Below, piece by piece: positions 1 to 55,179 of a stretch of 64,000 bases of DNA (position 1 is its first letter; the number at the start of each line of letters is the position of its first letter). The translations under genes were made by a program, and so were the position numbers. Where the stretch lies: assembly GCA_963693365.1 (NCBI GenBank), contig CAVNZM010000008.1, positions 4,712,001-4,776,000 on the forward strand, given 5' to 3'. Origin of the DNA: Amoebidium appalachense. Its lineage: Eukaryota > Ichthyosporea. The notes under the pieces were generated by a model. That model was not told where the DNA came from, ran no database searches, and was given only the letters and a program-made list of their open reading frames with translations.

Positions 1-530
1 GAATGTATTACCCAGTACGAACAAAAAAATGAAAGACCAACAAGATGCACAGAACACCATCCTGTGGCAAAAATGGTTGCACTGTACAGGGGTATGCAAC
101 AAGGAGATCCTCACCGGAGAGGATCCCCCTCCCCCCCTCCCCCCCCCCCCCCCCCCCCTCCCCCCCCCCTCCCCCCCCCCCCCCCCCCCCCCCTTCCTCA
201 AAAAGGCTGCTAAGGGCGCCAACTCAATCATAAATTTTCGGTGTCTTGTCTTGACTCTTTTGCTCAGAGATGCATACCGATGCCTAGGTGAGCAGGCATG
301 GACAAACCTCTCTTGCAGAGAAAAAAACCGAATGTTTACAAGGGAGACATGAAAAACACCGAAGAGGAAGTTGTTACCGGGGCTGCCGGCTTTTTGAAGT
401 TAAAGCCATATACATACAAGAAAAGCAAGAAAAATGCAAAGAGTTAGTCGTCAAACAGGGCGGGGAGGGGGAAGGGGGGGAGGGGGCGGGGGGCGGGGGG
501 TTGGATGGGGGAGAGGAGGAGAGTAGGGAA

Positions 531-563
<33 letters not shown>

Positions 564-573
564 GAAGGGCTAC
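1..573. other. repeat-rich flank of the first minus-strand gene
   Basis: A C-run fills about 124-193 and a G-rich run about 470-562. The second is a C-run on the sense strand of the minus-strand gene whose first exon ends at 574. No second exon of that gene could be fixed: the minus strand has possible acceptors near 290-320, but phase and coding quality do not single one out. Apparent proteins here are Pro- or Gly-rich translations of the repeats. Confidence 0.6.
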
Positions 574-829
574 CTCTAGTGTCAGGGACACCGTCAATGA
601 CAAATGCAGTTCCACCCCAGCCCATTGTCACACCAAACCACGCCAACTGGAAGTTCCTGACAATCTCATAGCTGTGTTCTGAAACACCGGTTGTTGGTAA
701 TGCATCTTTAGTCTGAGAAAAACCACTTTCTGTTGTCAAACCATTTCGGGCTTCTTGTAGGGAGGTGGGTGCTGCTGCTGTGAATGGTTGCCCGTGTGTG
801 GGCAGAGCGGGTCCGTTACTGCGCGACAT
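574..829 (-). CDS. first coding exon of an unrecognised membrane protein (partial)
   Basis: Reading leftwards from the ATG at 829, the frame runs 85 codons plus one base and ends at a good donor (AGAG|GTAGCC). An in-frame TAA lies a few codons upstream of the ATG, so this looks like a true start. The first 60 or so residues are polar and Ser/Thr/Gly-rich. They are followed by a candidate membrane segment, FQLAWFGVTMGWGGTAFVID, just before the donor. A cytosolic tail leading into a first transmembrane helix would suit a multi-pass transporter, but one helix does not identify a family and I assign no function. The remaining exons should lie at lower coordinates and outside the window. It points away from the cyclase gene, so the roughly 2.5 kb between them may be a shared divergent promoter region. 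Composition is clearly unlike the surrounding repeats. Confidence 0.55.
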
Positions 830-2307
830 ATCGATAATTGTCGCCAATTAGCCAATTCCTGACACATCCTCCTTGCATGGTCCGTTTGCAATTGACTACC
901 TGCAGTTTTTTTTGCCTGGCCTCGTGCAGGCAAATACTGGTGGAGATCGCTTTCGCCACACGTAGTTGTTAAACTGGGTCCATGCACATAAGGGGTTGCT
1001 TGAAAAGGGCTGTGGAGACGCTATTAGGAGATTTTAGCTCCCCAAAAACGGAATGGGACGGCTAACGCCAACATGCTTTGCGTACGGGAGGGAGAAAAGA
1101 GAAAACGAAAAAACAAAAACAAAAAAACGGGCTCTGGACCATGATACGAGTCGTTCTTTATAGCAGAGCAGCAAACGGTCAAGTATTCGCCTAAATGTAC
1201 CTATGATACGTAACCAATCAGTTGTTTATATTTCAACAAAAGCAGAACTGTACGGTATTGAATGAACTGACGAAAGGCACTATCAGACAGTATGTAGCAC
1301 TATACTACTACAATGCTGTGTCAGTACAGCTGCATAGGAGCACCCTATTTCTAATAATGGGCTAGTGTGAATGGAAATAAACAACAACTTCATAAGTCCT
1401 AATAGACTTTGTATGCTACTCCAATTTTGATGGATCCGTCACCTGGACCATTAGCCAATCATACAGCTGTAACGGAGAGCGAATTTAGGCGCACTTGTTG
1501 ACCTAACCCGCCAAAGCTCTGCTTGACCAAAGCCTTCTCTCTAACACACAGAAATACTGCCTATGATTTCAATTTATAGGGTGAATAAGAAAAGGCTGGT
1601 AGAGGATATTCTTTCTCGAGTCAATCACAAACACTAAGTATAGTCTATGATAAACGTCGCTCTATATAGGGACCTTGTGAATCTATTTAGGTGGTTATTG
1701 CTCGAAGCACAATCTTCAGCTCTTGGAACATCCCCTGTTAGGTAGCACAAGGCAGGAAGGTTTACACCACTACTGGCTGGGTACCTCTATAACTGTATAG
1801 GACCACACAGGTATGGCACAGGAAATCTTGGGCATTAACCCACCTCCCCCTCCTCCCTCCCCATTCCCATTCCTCGCGCCCCTCGTTTCCCACTCCTGAT
1901 GTGAGTGTGTTACTTGTTGCTTCATTCAGCCCTCATCACATCAAGCTCCACGACACGAAGCTCTCTCGTTCATGTCTTTCGGCTCCGTTTCATACTTAGA
2001 GCCTTACATCTTTCAGCCTGTATAATACACGCACTATACTCAGCTCTCTTGTTGCAGAGGTAAACCGACACACACAGCCCCAAACCGTTAGCACAGAACC
2101 ATCATCTGCGTACACACTCCCCACACTCGCCTATCCGAAAACCCTTCATTATTCAAACTCCGAAGAACTGAATTTGATAACTTGCCACAATATATTTGGG
2201 TTTCATGGCTTTGACCGCTTGTTTGCCCGGTTCGGTCTGTGTCGTTGTGAACTTGACCATGTGTGCAGCGTTGCACCTTTTTCTTCTCTGCTCTTGGTAT
2301 TCTTGAA

Positions 2308-2345
<38 letters not shown>

Positions 2346-3338
2346 CCCCTCCCTCTCACACACTCCGTCACACCTACTGCTTTTTAACCAATAGATATCA
2401 TTTGGTTGCCTTCCATGTATGTTCCTTTATTGCCCAGCACTGTATACCCCTCTCGGCCCTTTGAACCCATATTGCCTTTGCACATTCAACATGGGTGTGT
2501 TTCATTACCACAGAGCATTCAGTATCCCCCCCCCCCCCCCCCCCCCCCTCCCCCCCCCCAACCCCCAAACCCCCGCCACCTCCCCCCTTCTCCCCGTCCC
2601 CATCGTCCTTCTTTCCTTCCTTTTCCAGAACGACACACATACACCCTCATTCACTTCAAATATTAGCTGTCACGCGCACTCTAATGCAGTAAGATAAATT
2701 GATGCACACTTGTCAGCTTGTTCTAACAGCTCGTTTTTTTGAGTAGATGTTTTGATAGTAAAAAAAAATACCTTTTTGTGTCGACACATGTTGTGGGGCC
2801 GCAGGTGCGATTCTGAGCAACAATGTTGAAAGCTACTGCGTGTCTGTGTGTGAGTGCATGGGTGCGTGCACATGGATTTAAAAAAGTAGGAAATTAGTTT
2901 TTACGAAACAATAAAAAAAGTAGGATTATGGGAGCGTTGTGGCTTCCATCGGTTGTTTGCTTTCTTGTGTGCCTCGGTGTGGGTGTATGGGTAGGGGAGG
3001 AAGGTGCTGGGGAAGCGGAAAGGGGGGATCCGGTTGGGTGGTTCGGTAGTGGTGGTGGTGGCGGCGGTGGTGTGTGTGTGCTTGTGTGTGTGTGTGTGTG
3101 TCTGTGTCTGTGTGTGTGTGTGTGTGTGTGTGTCTGGGGGGGGGGGGGGGGGGGGAGGGGGGGAGAAGGAGGGGGTGGGAGGGAGCGGGAGGGGAGAGTT
3201 TTCACAGGGCAATAATGATACAACCCTCTCGCGCACTACTCTGCAGAACAGAGGGGTGTCTCTGCCGTGACGTGGGGAGCCATGCTGGTGCCACACAGTC
3301 GCTTGTTTGTGTAGCCGAAAGGTCGGCTTTGGTGCAAA
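830..3338. other. intergenic region between divergent genes
   Basis: Positions 830-2290 are ordinary mixed-composition DNA with no coding exon I can support on either strand; CCAAT occurs near 1452. From about 2310 the sequence becomes low complexity: C-runs at about 2310-2344 and 2525-2560, a (GT)n tract at about 3070-3133, then a G-run. It probably holds the promoters of both flanking genes, but I see no clear TATA box. Confidence 0.5.
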
Positions 3339-42413
<39,075 letters not shown>

Positions 42414-42422
42414 GGCGATGAG

Positions 42423-42507
<85 letters not shown>

Positions 42508-42774
42508 GTGCAGACATGCACACACACGTGGGTGTTCACCCTTGCATGTTACAGTTCTCGCTCGTGACCTGACACTAACCCTATCTGTTGAAATCCGCAG
42601 GGCGCTGTCACATGGAGGCGACCACCACTAGTAACACCACGATGATCAGATATTGCAACACACGTAGGGCTAAAATCCACGGTTTTCAAGTTGATTGGCT
42701 TTTCATTTGTAAATCATGCGAATGACTCGAATAATGTGGCCGAAGGATTTTTTTATTTTTTTTATTTTTTTTAT

Positions 42775-42818
<44 letters not shown>

Positions 42819-43610
42819 TTGATTGTGGACATTGCAACCTATGAAGTTAGCTCGTGTGAAGTTAGCTACAGCTATCTATCTATGATGAATGGGGTTTATA
42901 AAAAAAAAAAAAATAAGGAGGAATGTGATAGGGCTGAAACCTCTCATTGGGTTCCTGCTTAGCGCAAGTGCCAACTTGATTTTCGCTCTCATTGCTTGAA
43001 ATTTAGAACCTCTTTCGTGATGGTTTATCTCGGTGCTCACGAGACCTGAACCCCATTTTTGAGTTATGGTTGCATACAGTACGCAATGGTTTGTACTAAG
43101 CACGAACGTTTCTATTTACATAGGATGGCTCTGTGTTGACTAGACTGTTTGATGTGTCTCTCATCGCATATGCACCCGCACTTCTGGAATGTATGCGCAC
43201 AGTGCTTTTTCTCAAAGCCGCCGCGCTTTGGTTGCGTAAATCCTTTGTTCTGTTGTAATGGTTTTCATATGGACATATCCGTAAAACGTATGGGGTTGCT
43301 GAATCGATCCCCTTTTTTATTTTTCTCCATGCGTATAGATGGTAGAAATGTTGGGTCTCGGTCCCAGCATCAGTAATATCGGTAAAGATTAGGTGAGCTT
43401 GATTGCTCATTTGCTCATTTATACAGTGCCACGTTGAGCTAAAAAAAATAATGTTGGCCGGATCCACCAACACAGATGGGGATGCTATCGGCTATGGTAG
43501 ACGTACGGCTCTTGAGGTGGAGGTGGAGGAAAATATAAATGCAAGAATAAAACGGGAGGAGGAAATACACACAAACGCAAACGAAGCCGGTGTCACTTAC
43601 ACATGAACAC
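42414..43610. other. downstream flank of the cyclase gene
   Basis: Contains a (CA)n(GA)n array at 42427-42506, a T-rich then G-rich run at about 42748-42817, and ordinary mixed DNA to 43610. No clear AATAAA near the stop was identified. A frame at 43403-43606 reads a charged peptide (EVEVEENINARIKREEE), but it has no splice-site support and no recognisable domain. I do not annotate it as a gene. Confidence 0.5.
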
Positions 43611-46900
<3,290 letters not shown>

Positions 46901-46951
46901 CATAATAAGAACATCAATAGGCCGCACGAACTTCATGCTGCCTTCTTCCAC

Positions 46952-47432
46952 CATGACGAGCAGCACCAACACCCTGCTTGTCTAGTGTCCTCTACCATGC
47001 CGAGCAGCACCAACACCCTGCTCTAGTGTCTTCTATCATGCCGAGCAGCACCAACACCCTGCTCTAGTGTCTTCTACCATGCCGAGCAGCACCAACACCC
47101 TGCTCTAGTCTTCTACCATGCCGAGCAGCACCAACACCCTGCTCTAGTGTCTTCTACCATGCCGAGCAGCACCAACACCCTGCTCTAGTGTCTTCTACCA
47201 TGCCGAGCAGCACCAACACCCTGCTCTACTGTCTTCTACGTATACGATGCCGAGCAGCACCAACACCCTGCTCTAGTGTCTTCTACCATGCCGAGCAGCA
47301 CCAACACGCTGCTCTAGTCTTCTATATGCCGAGCAGCACCAACACCCTGCTCTAGTGTCTTCTACCATGCCGAGCAGCACCAACACCTTGCAGTCTTCTA
47401 CCACGCCGAGCAGCACCAACACCCTGCTCTAA
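46952..47432 (+). repeat. 41-bp minisatellite
   Basis: Twelve direct copies of a unit of 41 bp (39 bp where a GT is missing) built on GCCGAGCAGCACCAACACCC followed by TGCTCTAGTGTCTTCTAC. Copies are near-identical; one has an insertion near 47240 and the first and last are the most diverged. There are no unique spacers, so it is a minisatellite and not a CRISPR array. A thirteenth diverged copy sits at about 47722-47776, beyond some 290 bp of unrelated DNA. Confidence 0.92.
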
Positions 47433-47838
47433 TGATGTTATGAACAGCATGTACAGCTTTACAAGCTCTTCTTCTGAGGGTGGCCACATTTTCTACTAAT
47501 TTCTCGCCCACTTCGAAAGATGCTGAGAAAAAAACTGAAAAAACTGAGACAGAAGAAAAGTTGAAAATAGAAAAAACGTTCCCGAAAATGTGACAGGCCC
47601 GGCTGGGTCGCCGAGCTTAATTGACCGGCCCGTGGCTCACGCATCTGTCCTGCCGACAGGCTGGGCGGAGGCGCCGCCGGGCCCATCGACATCTGGCCCG
47701 GGCAGCGGGCTGATCACACAGGTCCAGTGTCTTCTACCAATCCATGCCGAGCAGCACAAACACCCTGCTCTAGTCTTGCACCTCTTTTTTAAATCAAATA
47801 ATGACAGTGGGACCGGGTTTAAAATATGTTACGAGGAA

Positions 47839-47953
47839 TGGAATGTGGCAGTCGCTCCTGTGTTAAAACTCTAACAGGGTGTGTAATGTGTATGTTTCCT
47901 GTTTCCTCCTGTGTTAAAACTCTACCAGGGTGTGTAATGTGTATGTTTCCTGC
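47839..47953 (+). repeat. 51-bp tandem duplication within a dispersed repeat
   Basis: TCCTGTGTTAAAACTCTA followed by CAGGGTGTGTAATGTGTATG occurs at 47856 and again at 47907, with one A/C difference. The upstream part, TGGAATGTGGCAGTCG, plus the first half of the unit also occurs at 54951-54995, about 7 kb away in the same orientation. This points to an interspersed repeat family. Confidence 0.8.
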
Positions 47954-48172
47954 TTGTTCATACTTTACAGGCAATATATAGGGCTTGAATTCAGGCTCTT
48001 GAGTCGTGACACTGAAAACACCGCCACAATCTCACTCATTCACGTTGTCTGTGCACTCTTTCAGTCACCCTGACAGACTGTTACACAGACTGACAGCCAC
48101 ATCTTCAAAAAAAGCAACAATAGCTGTATACGTACATTGTAGTGAATTGTCTGTCTGGCTGTAGAATTAGTA

Positions 48173-48206
48173 CTACAGTAGAGTACTGTAGAGAGAGCCA
48201 TATATC
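48173..48206 (+). promoter_or_regulatory. perfect dyad and TATA-like box upstream of the Cys-rich gene
   Basis: CTACAGTA-GAG-TACTGTAG (48173-48191) is a perfect inverted repeat with 8-bp arms and a 3-bp centre. It lies 61 bp before the ATG at 48252 and just before CATATATCG (48198-48206), which could serve as a TATA element. A palindromic factor site next to a core promoter is plausible; function is inferred. Confidence 0.4.
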
Positions 48207-48251
48207 GCGGGAACTGAAACTGTCAAGGCACCCCGCACCACATGCATAATA

Positions 48252-48941
48252 ATGTGTCCCAAATTAGTCACCAAGTTACTCCTAGCGGCTGCCAGCTGCG
48301 CATTTTTCCTCTCCCCGACCATTCTAGCGGCAACCATTTCATCCTCTGAAAGCATCGCTTGTTTTTCAAAGTGTGAAAAGTTATACCTTGGAAGCCGCAG
48401 CACAGATCCCTCTTATGTACCGACCGATGACATTAAGAATGCCATAGCTGCGTGTGAGCGAGAGCTGTGCGGTGTGGGCGAATCAATACTACAGAAGTCT
48501 TGTAGGGAAACGTGTACCTTGCGCCGCTCAAAGCAACCCGACCTAAACGACCCCAACTGTGAAAACGACTGTATTGAGACCGCTCAGATAATTGAGTGTT
48601 TCACAAAGTGTGAAAAGTTATACCTTGGAAGTAGGAGCACAGATCTTTCTTATGTACCGAACGATAGAGAGATGGAGGCCATTGCTGTGTGCGAACGAGA
48701 ATCGTGCGGTGTTGGTGACTCGGCATTGGTGACGTCGTGTAAGGAATCGTGTTCAGACCAACGCGAAATTGACCAACCCAGCTGTGTACAAGACTGCGTT
48801 GCATACTCTGAAAGAATCAAATGCAACACAAAGTGTGAAAAGTTTATCCTTGGAAGCGACAGCACAAATTTTTCTTATGTACCAAACGAAAGAGAGACGG
48901 AGGCCATTGCTGCATGTGAGAGAGCGTCGTGCGGTGCTTAG
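48252..48941 (+). CDS. secreted Cys-rich protein with three internal repeats
   Basis: An intronless 229-residue frame. Residues 1-27 form a signal peptide: Lys near the start, LLLAAASCAFFLSPTILA as core, then a polar stretch. About 36-115 and 115-190 are two similar units, and 190-229 is a third, cut-short one. Each begins C-x3-C-EK, has LGS.ST..SYVP, then AIA.CER..CG. The two full units each have eight Cys (C-x3-C, C-x4-C, C-x3-C, C-x3-C), suggesting four disulfides per unit; the third stops after four Cys. I recognise no family. Extracellular or vesicular location is inferred. The start is the first in-frame ATG before the signal peptide. After the TAG at 48939-48941 another frame continues with a weak match to the missing part (GDPGLIIVKPVSP), so the end may be a frameshift. 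The gene stands alone among repeats. Confidence 0.75.
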   Translation: MCPKLVTKLLLAAASCAFFLSPTILAATISSSESIACFSKCEKLYLGSRSTDPSYVPTDDIKNAIAACERELCGVGESILQKSCRETCTLRRSKQPDLNDPNCENDCIETAQIIECFTKCEKLYLGSRSTDLSYVPNDREMEAIAVCERESCGVGDSALVTSCKESCSDQREIDQPSCVQDCVAYSERIKCNTKCEKFILGSDSTNFSYVPNERETEAIAACERASCGA

Positions 48942-49457
48942 CGGTGACCCCGGGCTGATAATAGTCAAGCCTGTGAGTCCCTGACCCATGCAAACGGATT
49001 CTTCGGAGACATCGTGGAACCTTGGGATTGTGCAAACCATATGGGTGCACTTCACCAGTAACCGTTTTTAGCAATAACATGCTTATCAACCCGTGGCGGA
49101 TCATAGTGGCGAGGGTGGGTGATCGGATGGTAGTAAACGAGGAAACAACAGTGAATATGACGACTGGAAAGGGAAGAAATCCCGTGTGTACTGAAAATGA
49201 TAAGTGAGAATAATAATGATTATTGATGATCCCATAGTCATTCACCTTTATTTAATTGTTGATGGTCCAAGCAAATGTTGCAGATATCGATGTCTAGGCT
49301 AAGTTTTTAAGTTGTGTGGCTGAGTTTGTTTTGGAATGTTTCGCTGCATGGTATTTCAAATTAAGAATGCAACCTATATATTTGTTTTTGTGGAGTTTTA
49401 CGGACATGGTTTTACCACCGGAGTGGTGCCCCCCCCCCCCCCCCCCCCCTCCCCCCC

Positions 49458-49489
<32 letters not shown>

Positions 49490-49700
49490 AAAAAAAAAAA
49501 AAAAAAGCACCATGATCCATTGGCAAGGCTTCAAGTGTCGCACATGCTGTGTTTGAAAGGCTGACAAACAGATCCGTTGATGCAAACTCATGAAGACGTG
49601 TGCTTTTGATCTAGAAGAGTCGCCAATGGTTTGTAGTACCAACCCCCTCCCCTCCCCTCCCCTCCTCGGAGTCCCCCCCCCCCCCCTTCTCCCCCCGAAC
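48942..49700. other. intergenic DNA with a C-run/A-run
   Basis: Mixed-composition DNA without a supported gene. A C-rich run followed directly by about 28 A fills about 49430-49506. A short frame at 49022-49207 has no domain, splice support or composition signal and is not called. Confidence 0.5.
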
Positions 49701-50118
49701 AAATCTTGGCGAACCTTTTAAAAAGGTTAAGGGCATGCACCGTGCGCATGCCTACGGTTTTGGGTCACTCTTTATTCAGCATCTGTCGGAGATCACAGAC
49801 TAGGTTTGAGTCGGATGGGGAGGCCCTGGGTGGGATCATGTGTGTTTTTTAAAGATACCCTGGCCCGGAGAGAAGATTGAGGCCTGGGGGTGAGAGGGGA
49901 AGAGTCACTTTTGGGAATCTCCTTTGATGGTCGGACGGTCCGAATCATCATAGGTGTATCAGATCAGTGGTGTGTGAAGAAATATCAAGTTGGATGTCAT
50001 GAAGACTCGGTGTTGTCAAATTCCAAATTGATGTGAGAAGGGCCGGTTTCTTATCTCGAGAGAGTATACCTTATCCATACTTAGATTGTTTAGAAAGTGG
50101 CGTGCCACTCTTCGGAAA

Positions 50119-50135
50119 TTAGCCCGTCCCCGGCA

Positions 50136-50172
<37 letters not shown>

Positions 50173-50307
50173 GGACATTGTGTTCATAGAAGCTAGTTCT
50201 AGTGCACGTTGTTCCTTCTGTAAGTCAGAAATGGTTGCATCTTGTGAGGCCAACCTCTGCTCCAGTAGTTGGACTAGTTGCTGCAACTGTAAACGGTTGT
50301 CAGACAT
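50119..50307 (-). pseudogene. gag-like start of a decayed retroelement (62 codons)
   Basis: From the ATG at 50307 the minus strand reads a Leu/Gln-rich amphipathic helix (NRLQLQQLVQLLEQRLASQD, then ATISDLQKEQRALELASMN) that ends in a Gly run and a stop. After the G-run a second frame stays open for about 37 codons (RANFRRVARHFLNNLSMDKV) before another stop, so the homopolymer may have caused a frameshift. A coiled-coil N-terminus behind a strong TATA box, with little beyond it, fits the gag start of an LTR retrotransposon. No protease, integrase or reverse transcriptase is visible next to it, so the family is open. A host coiled-coil gene is the alternative. Confidence 0.4.
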
Positions 50308-50423
50308 AGTGTCGTGTATGATGGGTAACTAGTCTATCACGGTGTTGTGTGCACTGAAAACGACAGTAGAAAAGTGTAAATCAAACGTTCTGCTTCCCAT
50401 GTTTGTGACATGGGAGGCACTGC

Positions 50424-50904
50424 TTTATATAGTTGTTGGCCACCTCATGGTGGCCTCGTGTGCACCCTGGTGGTGGGCCATGTACAGCATGGCCGAAAAG
50501 AGAGCACAATGAAAACAAGTCGTTAAAGATATAAAAGTTAACTGTGCACGTTGAGTGGCTAGTTAACTTGCACTAAAGCACACAAATAAACGTGTTTAAA
50601 ACACCAATTGCAGTTAAACGTAAATCTTACTTCACACAACTAAAAATATTCTGAGAATATCCGGAAATAAAGCACACTACCACTCTAAGAATAGAATCCT
50701 GTGGCAAATATAGACATGACATCATCTGAACCGGGAATATTAATTAATGAGCACAATTAGCACGTTGCTAGTGAAGCTCGTCATTGGTACAGTTTTGGCT
50801 CAAACATATAACTACCATATATGAATATGACCGTAAACAAAAGCTCTATGCACTCGAGTGAGTGTTGAAACAATTATTCAATTGCTCAGAACCATTCTCT
50901 AACA
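50424..50904 (-). promoter_or_regulatory. TATA-box promoter and possible LTR upstream of the gag-like frame
   Basis: TATATAAA on the minus strand (50424-50431) lies about 120 bp before the ATG at 50307. Farther upstream the minus strand has TGTTAGAGAATGG starting at 50904; TGTTAGAG resembles the start of many Copia-type LTRs. No second LTR, primer-binding site or target duplication could be confirmed, so the LTR reading is tentative; the TATA box is clear. Confidence 0.4.
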
Positions 50905-50936
50905 GACATTGCTAGCCGGGAGTACCAGTGTACTCC

Positions 50937-50971
<35 letters not shown>

Positions 50972-51589
50972 ACCCACCCCCCCCCACCCCCCTCCCCGGT
51001 GCAGTTAACTATTTTCTAGTCGGAAACCTGAAATGCACTAACATCCCCTCCCCTGGCCCCCCTCCCTCCCCTTTGCAGTTACTTATTCAAATCTAGTCAA
51101 TATAAAACTGCACGGTAATACGGCTCCTCCACCCCCCCTTCCCCCCTCTCCATCCCATCCTCCAGCCACCCCCCTCTCTCCAGCACGCAGCTGCAAGGGG
51201 GAGAGGGGTTCATACGAAACTTGGCGTGGAAGACCCCTTTCTTTGATTAATTATTGGCCCCCAAAGGCTGTTTTATGAGGCTCGTTGCACTACACTAGGT
51301 CCTACTTGCTGCTCATAATGGGCTGGCTCCCTTTACCTCTGCTCTCCCATTGGCCAATCTTCTACAGCCTGTTCATACGTCAGCAAATCAACCGCGAGTA
51401 CACGGGGTGAAGTATTACACACCGGCATCATACACCTATGGTGACCCGAACCGTCTATTTCATCGCCGGGAGGGGGCAGGGGGGGAAGGGCGGAAGGGGA
51501 GGGGGAGAGAGGGAGGGGGGGAGGGGGGCCGGGGGGGGGGGGGGGGAGGGGGCCACAATTTTAAGCAAGTTTGGTTGTCCATTTTGCAG
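50905..51589. other. C-rich intergenic DNA
   Basis: A C-run at about 50939-50970 is followed by pyrimidine-rich DNA to 51180 and a G-rich run at about 51466-51550. ATG 51318 opens a 30-codon hydrophobic frame (MGWLPLPLLSHWPIFYSLFI) that ends next to GGG|GTGAAG. It might be the leader of the gene candidate at 51590, but the phase is off by one, so I do not join them. Confidence 0.35.
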
Positions 51590-52130
51590 GAGGAAAATAC
51601 ACAGCGGCATCTTGTGATTCTGAACCCCATGTCCCCATCCCCCAAGTTTCCCTCCTCGTCCTCCTTTCCCTATCCCCTTCTCCCCCTCAGGCTCCCGCCG
51701 AAAGAAAAAGCCCCCCTCGAACGCCCTTCCTACCCCACCTAGACACATATGTTGGCAAATTCGCACACGGCGTTCATGTTAGTATGCGAGTAACCGTGTA
51801 CATTGAGAATGGGTTCAAGCTGTGGACAAGAGATACCACACAATATGAACAACGACTGGTGAGAAGCATATATTCCATTTGATTTGAAACCTTTTCTCGT
51901 GTCTTCATCCTACCATGCATACACACTCGCACACCCACGCACACACTCGCACACCCACGCACACACCCGCACCCACACGCACACGCACGCACTGAGCGCG
52001 CGCACACATACACACACATGCACACGCCCGCGCGGGCACACACCCACACCCACACAGACGCACACAAACATCTATCTACGTGTATGTGTGTCTGCAGGGC
52101 ACGTGGCACGTACACATCCACTGCCACTAG
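51590..52130 (+). CDS. weak two-exon gene candidate
   Basis: After a good acceptor (TCCATTTTGCAG) at 51589 the frame is open to 51858, ending CTG|GTGAGA. A second acceptor (GTGTCTGCAG) at 52097 continues in phase 0 through ten codons to TAG at 52128-52130. Coding-like parts are GGKYTAASCDSEPHVPIPQ and DTYVGKFAHGVHVSMRV, then TVYIENGFKLWTRDTTQYEQ; between them lies a low-complexity Ser/Pro stretch. No family is recognised and no start exon could be fixed. Confidence 0.3.
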
Positions 52131-54592
<2,462 letters not shown>

Positions 54593-54686
54593 CCAGGGTT
54601 CGATTTTTGTTTTTGTTTTTTTCGGAGGCCATGCATGTCCGGGTACCCGATCGGAATCGCCAGAAAAACTTTCGGAAAACGGCCGT

Positions 54687-54757
<71 letters not shown>

Positions 54758-54937
54758 GGGAGGGGCTGGTACTCATGGGTCGGTGCAGGAGGCGTGCATG
54801 CAAGGCTCCCCCTGCACCCCCTCCCCTCATCCCCTCCCCCCTTCCCCCGATCCCCCGATCCAGCTGCATGGCCTTTCGGAAACCGTCCAAAAACTTTCGG
54901 AAATTCCGAAACGTTTTTTCGGTAAATCGAACCCTGG
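54593..54937. mobile_element. 345-bp inverted-repeat element (MITE-like)
   Basis: The ends are perfect 14-bp inverted repeats: CCAGGGTTCGATTT at 54593-54606 and AAATCGAACCCTGG at 54924-54937. Weaker inner symmetry extends inward (TTCGGAGGCCATGC on the left, GCATGGCCTTTCGG on the right). The flanks are AATAA on the left and AAATAA on the right, a possible but shifted target duplication. The middle is a G-run of about 70 bases. It codes for nothing, so if mobile it would depend on another element's transposase. An internal hairpin of another origin is possible. Confidence 0.6.
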
Positions 54938-55078
54938 AAATAACTGAAAATGGAATGTGGCAGTCGTTCCTGTGTTACAACATTACCAGGGTGTGAATAT
55001 TTTGTTTTGGCCGTAGAACGTCACAGACACTTTGGTAGCTGTGTGTGTAACACTATGCATACTTTCTCCCGCCTGGAT

Positions 55079-55123
<45 letters not shown>

Positions 55124-55179
55124 GTATACAGGGGGGAGGGTATTAATAATGTATTGAATATCAGATTCAGATTCTTTAG

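Noticed and set aside
43096-43473. 125-codon frame on the minus strand
   Set aside because: No domain, no splice sites, composition like random unique DNA.
46952-47432. 41-bp repeat array as a CRISPR
   Set aside because: Units are directly adjacent with no unique spacers, no cas genes are present, and the genome is eukaryotic.
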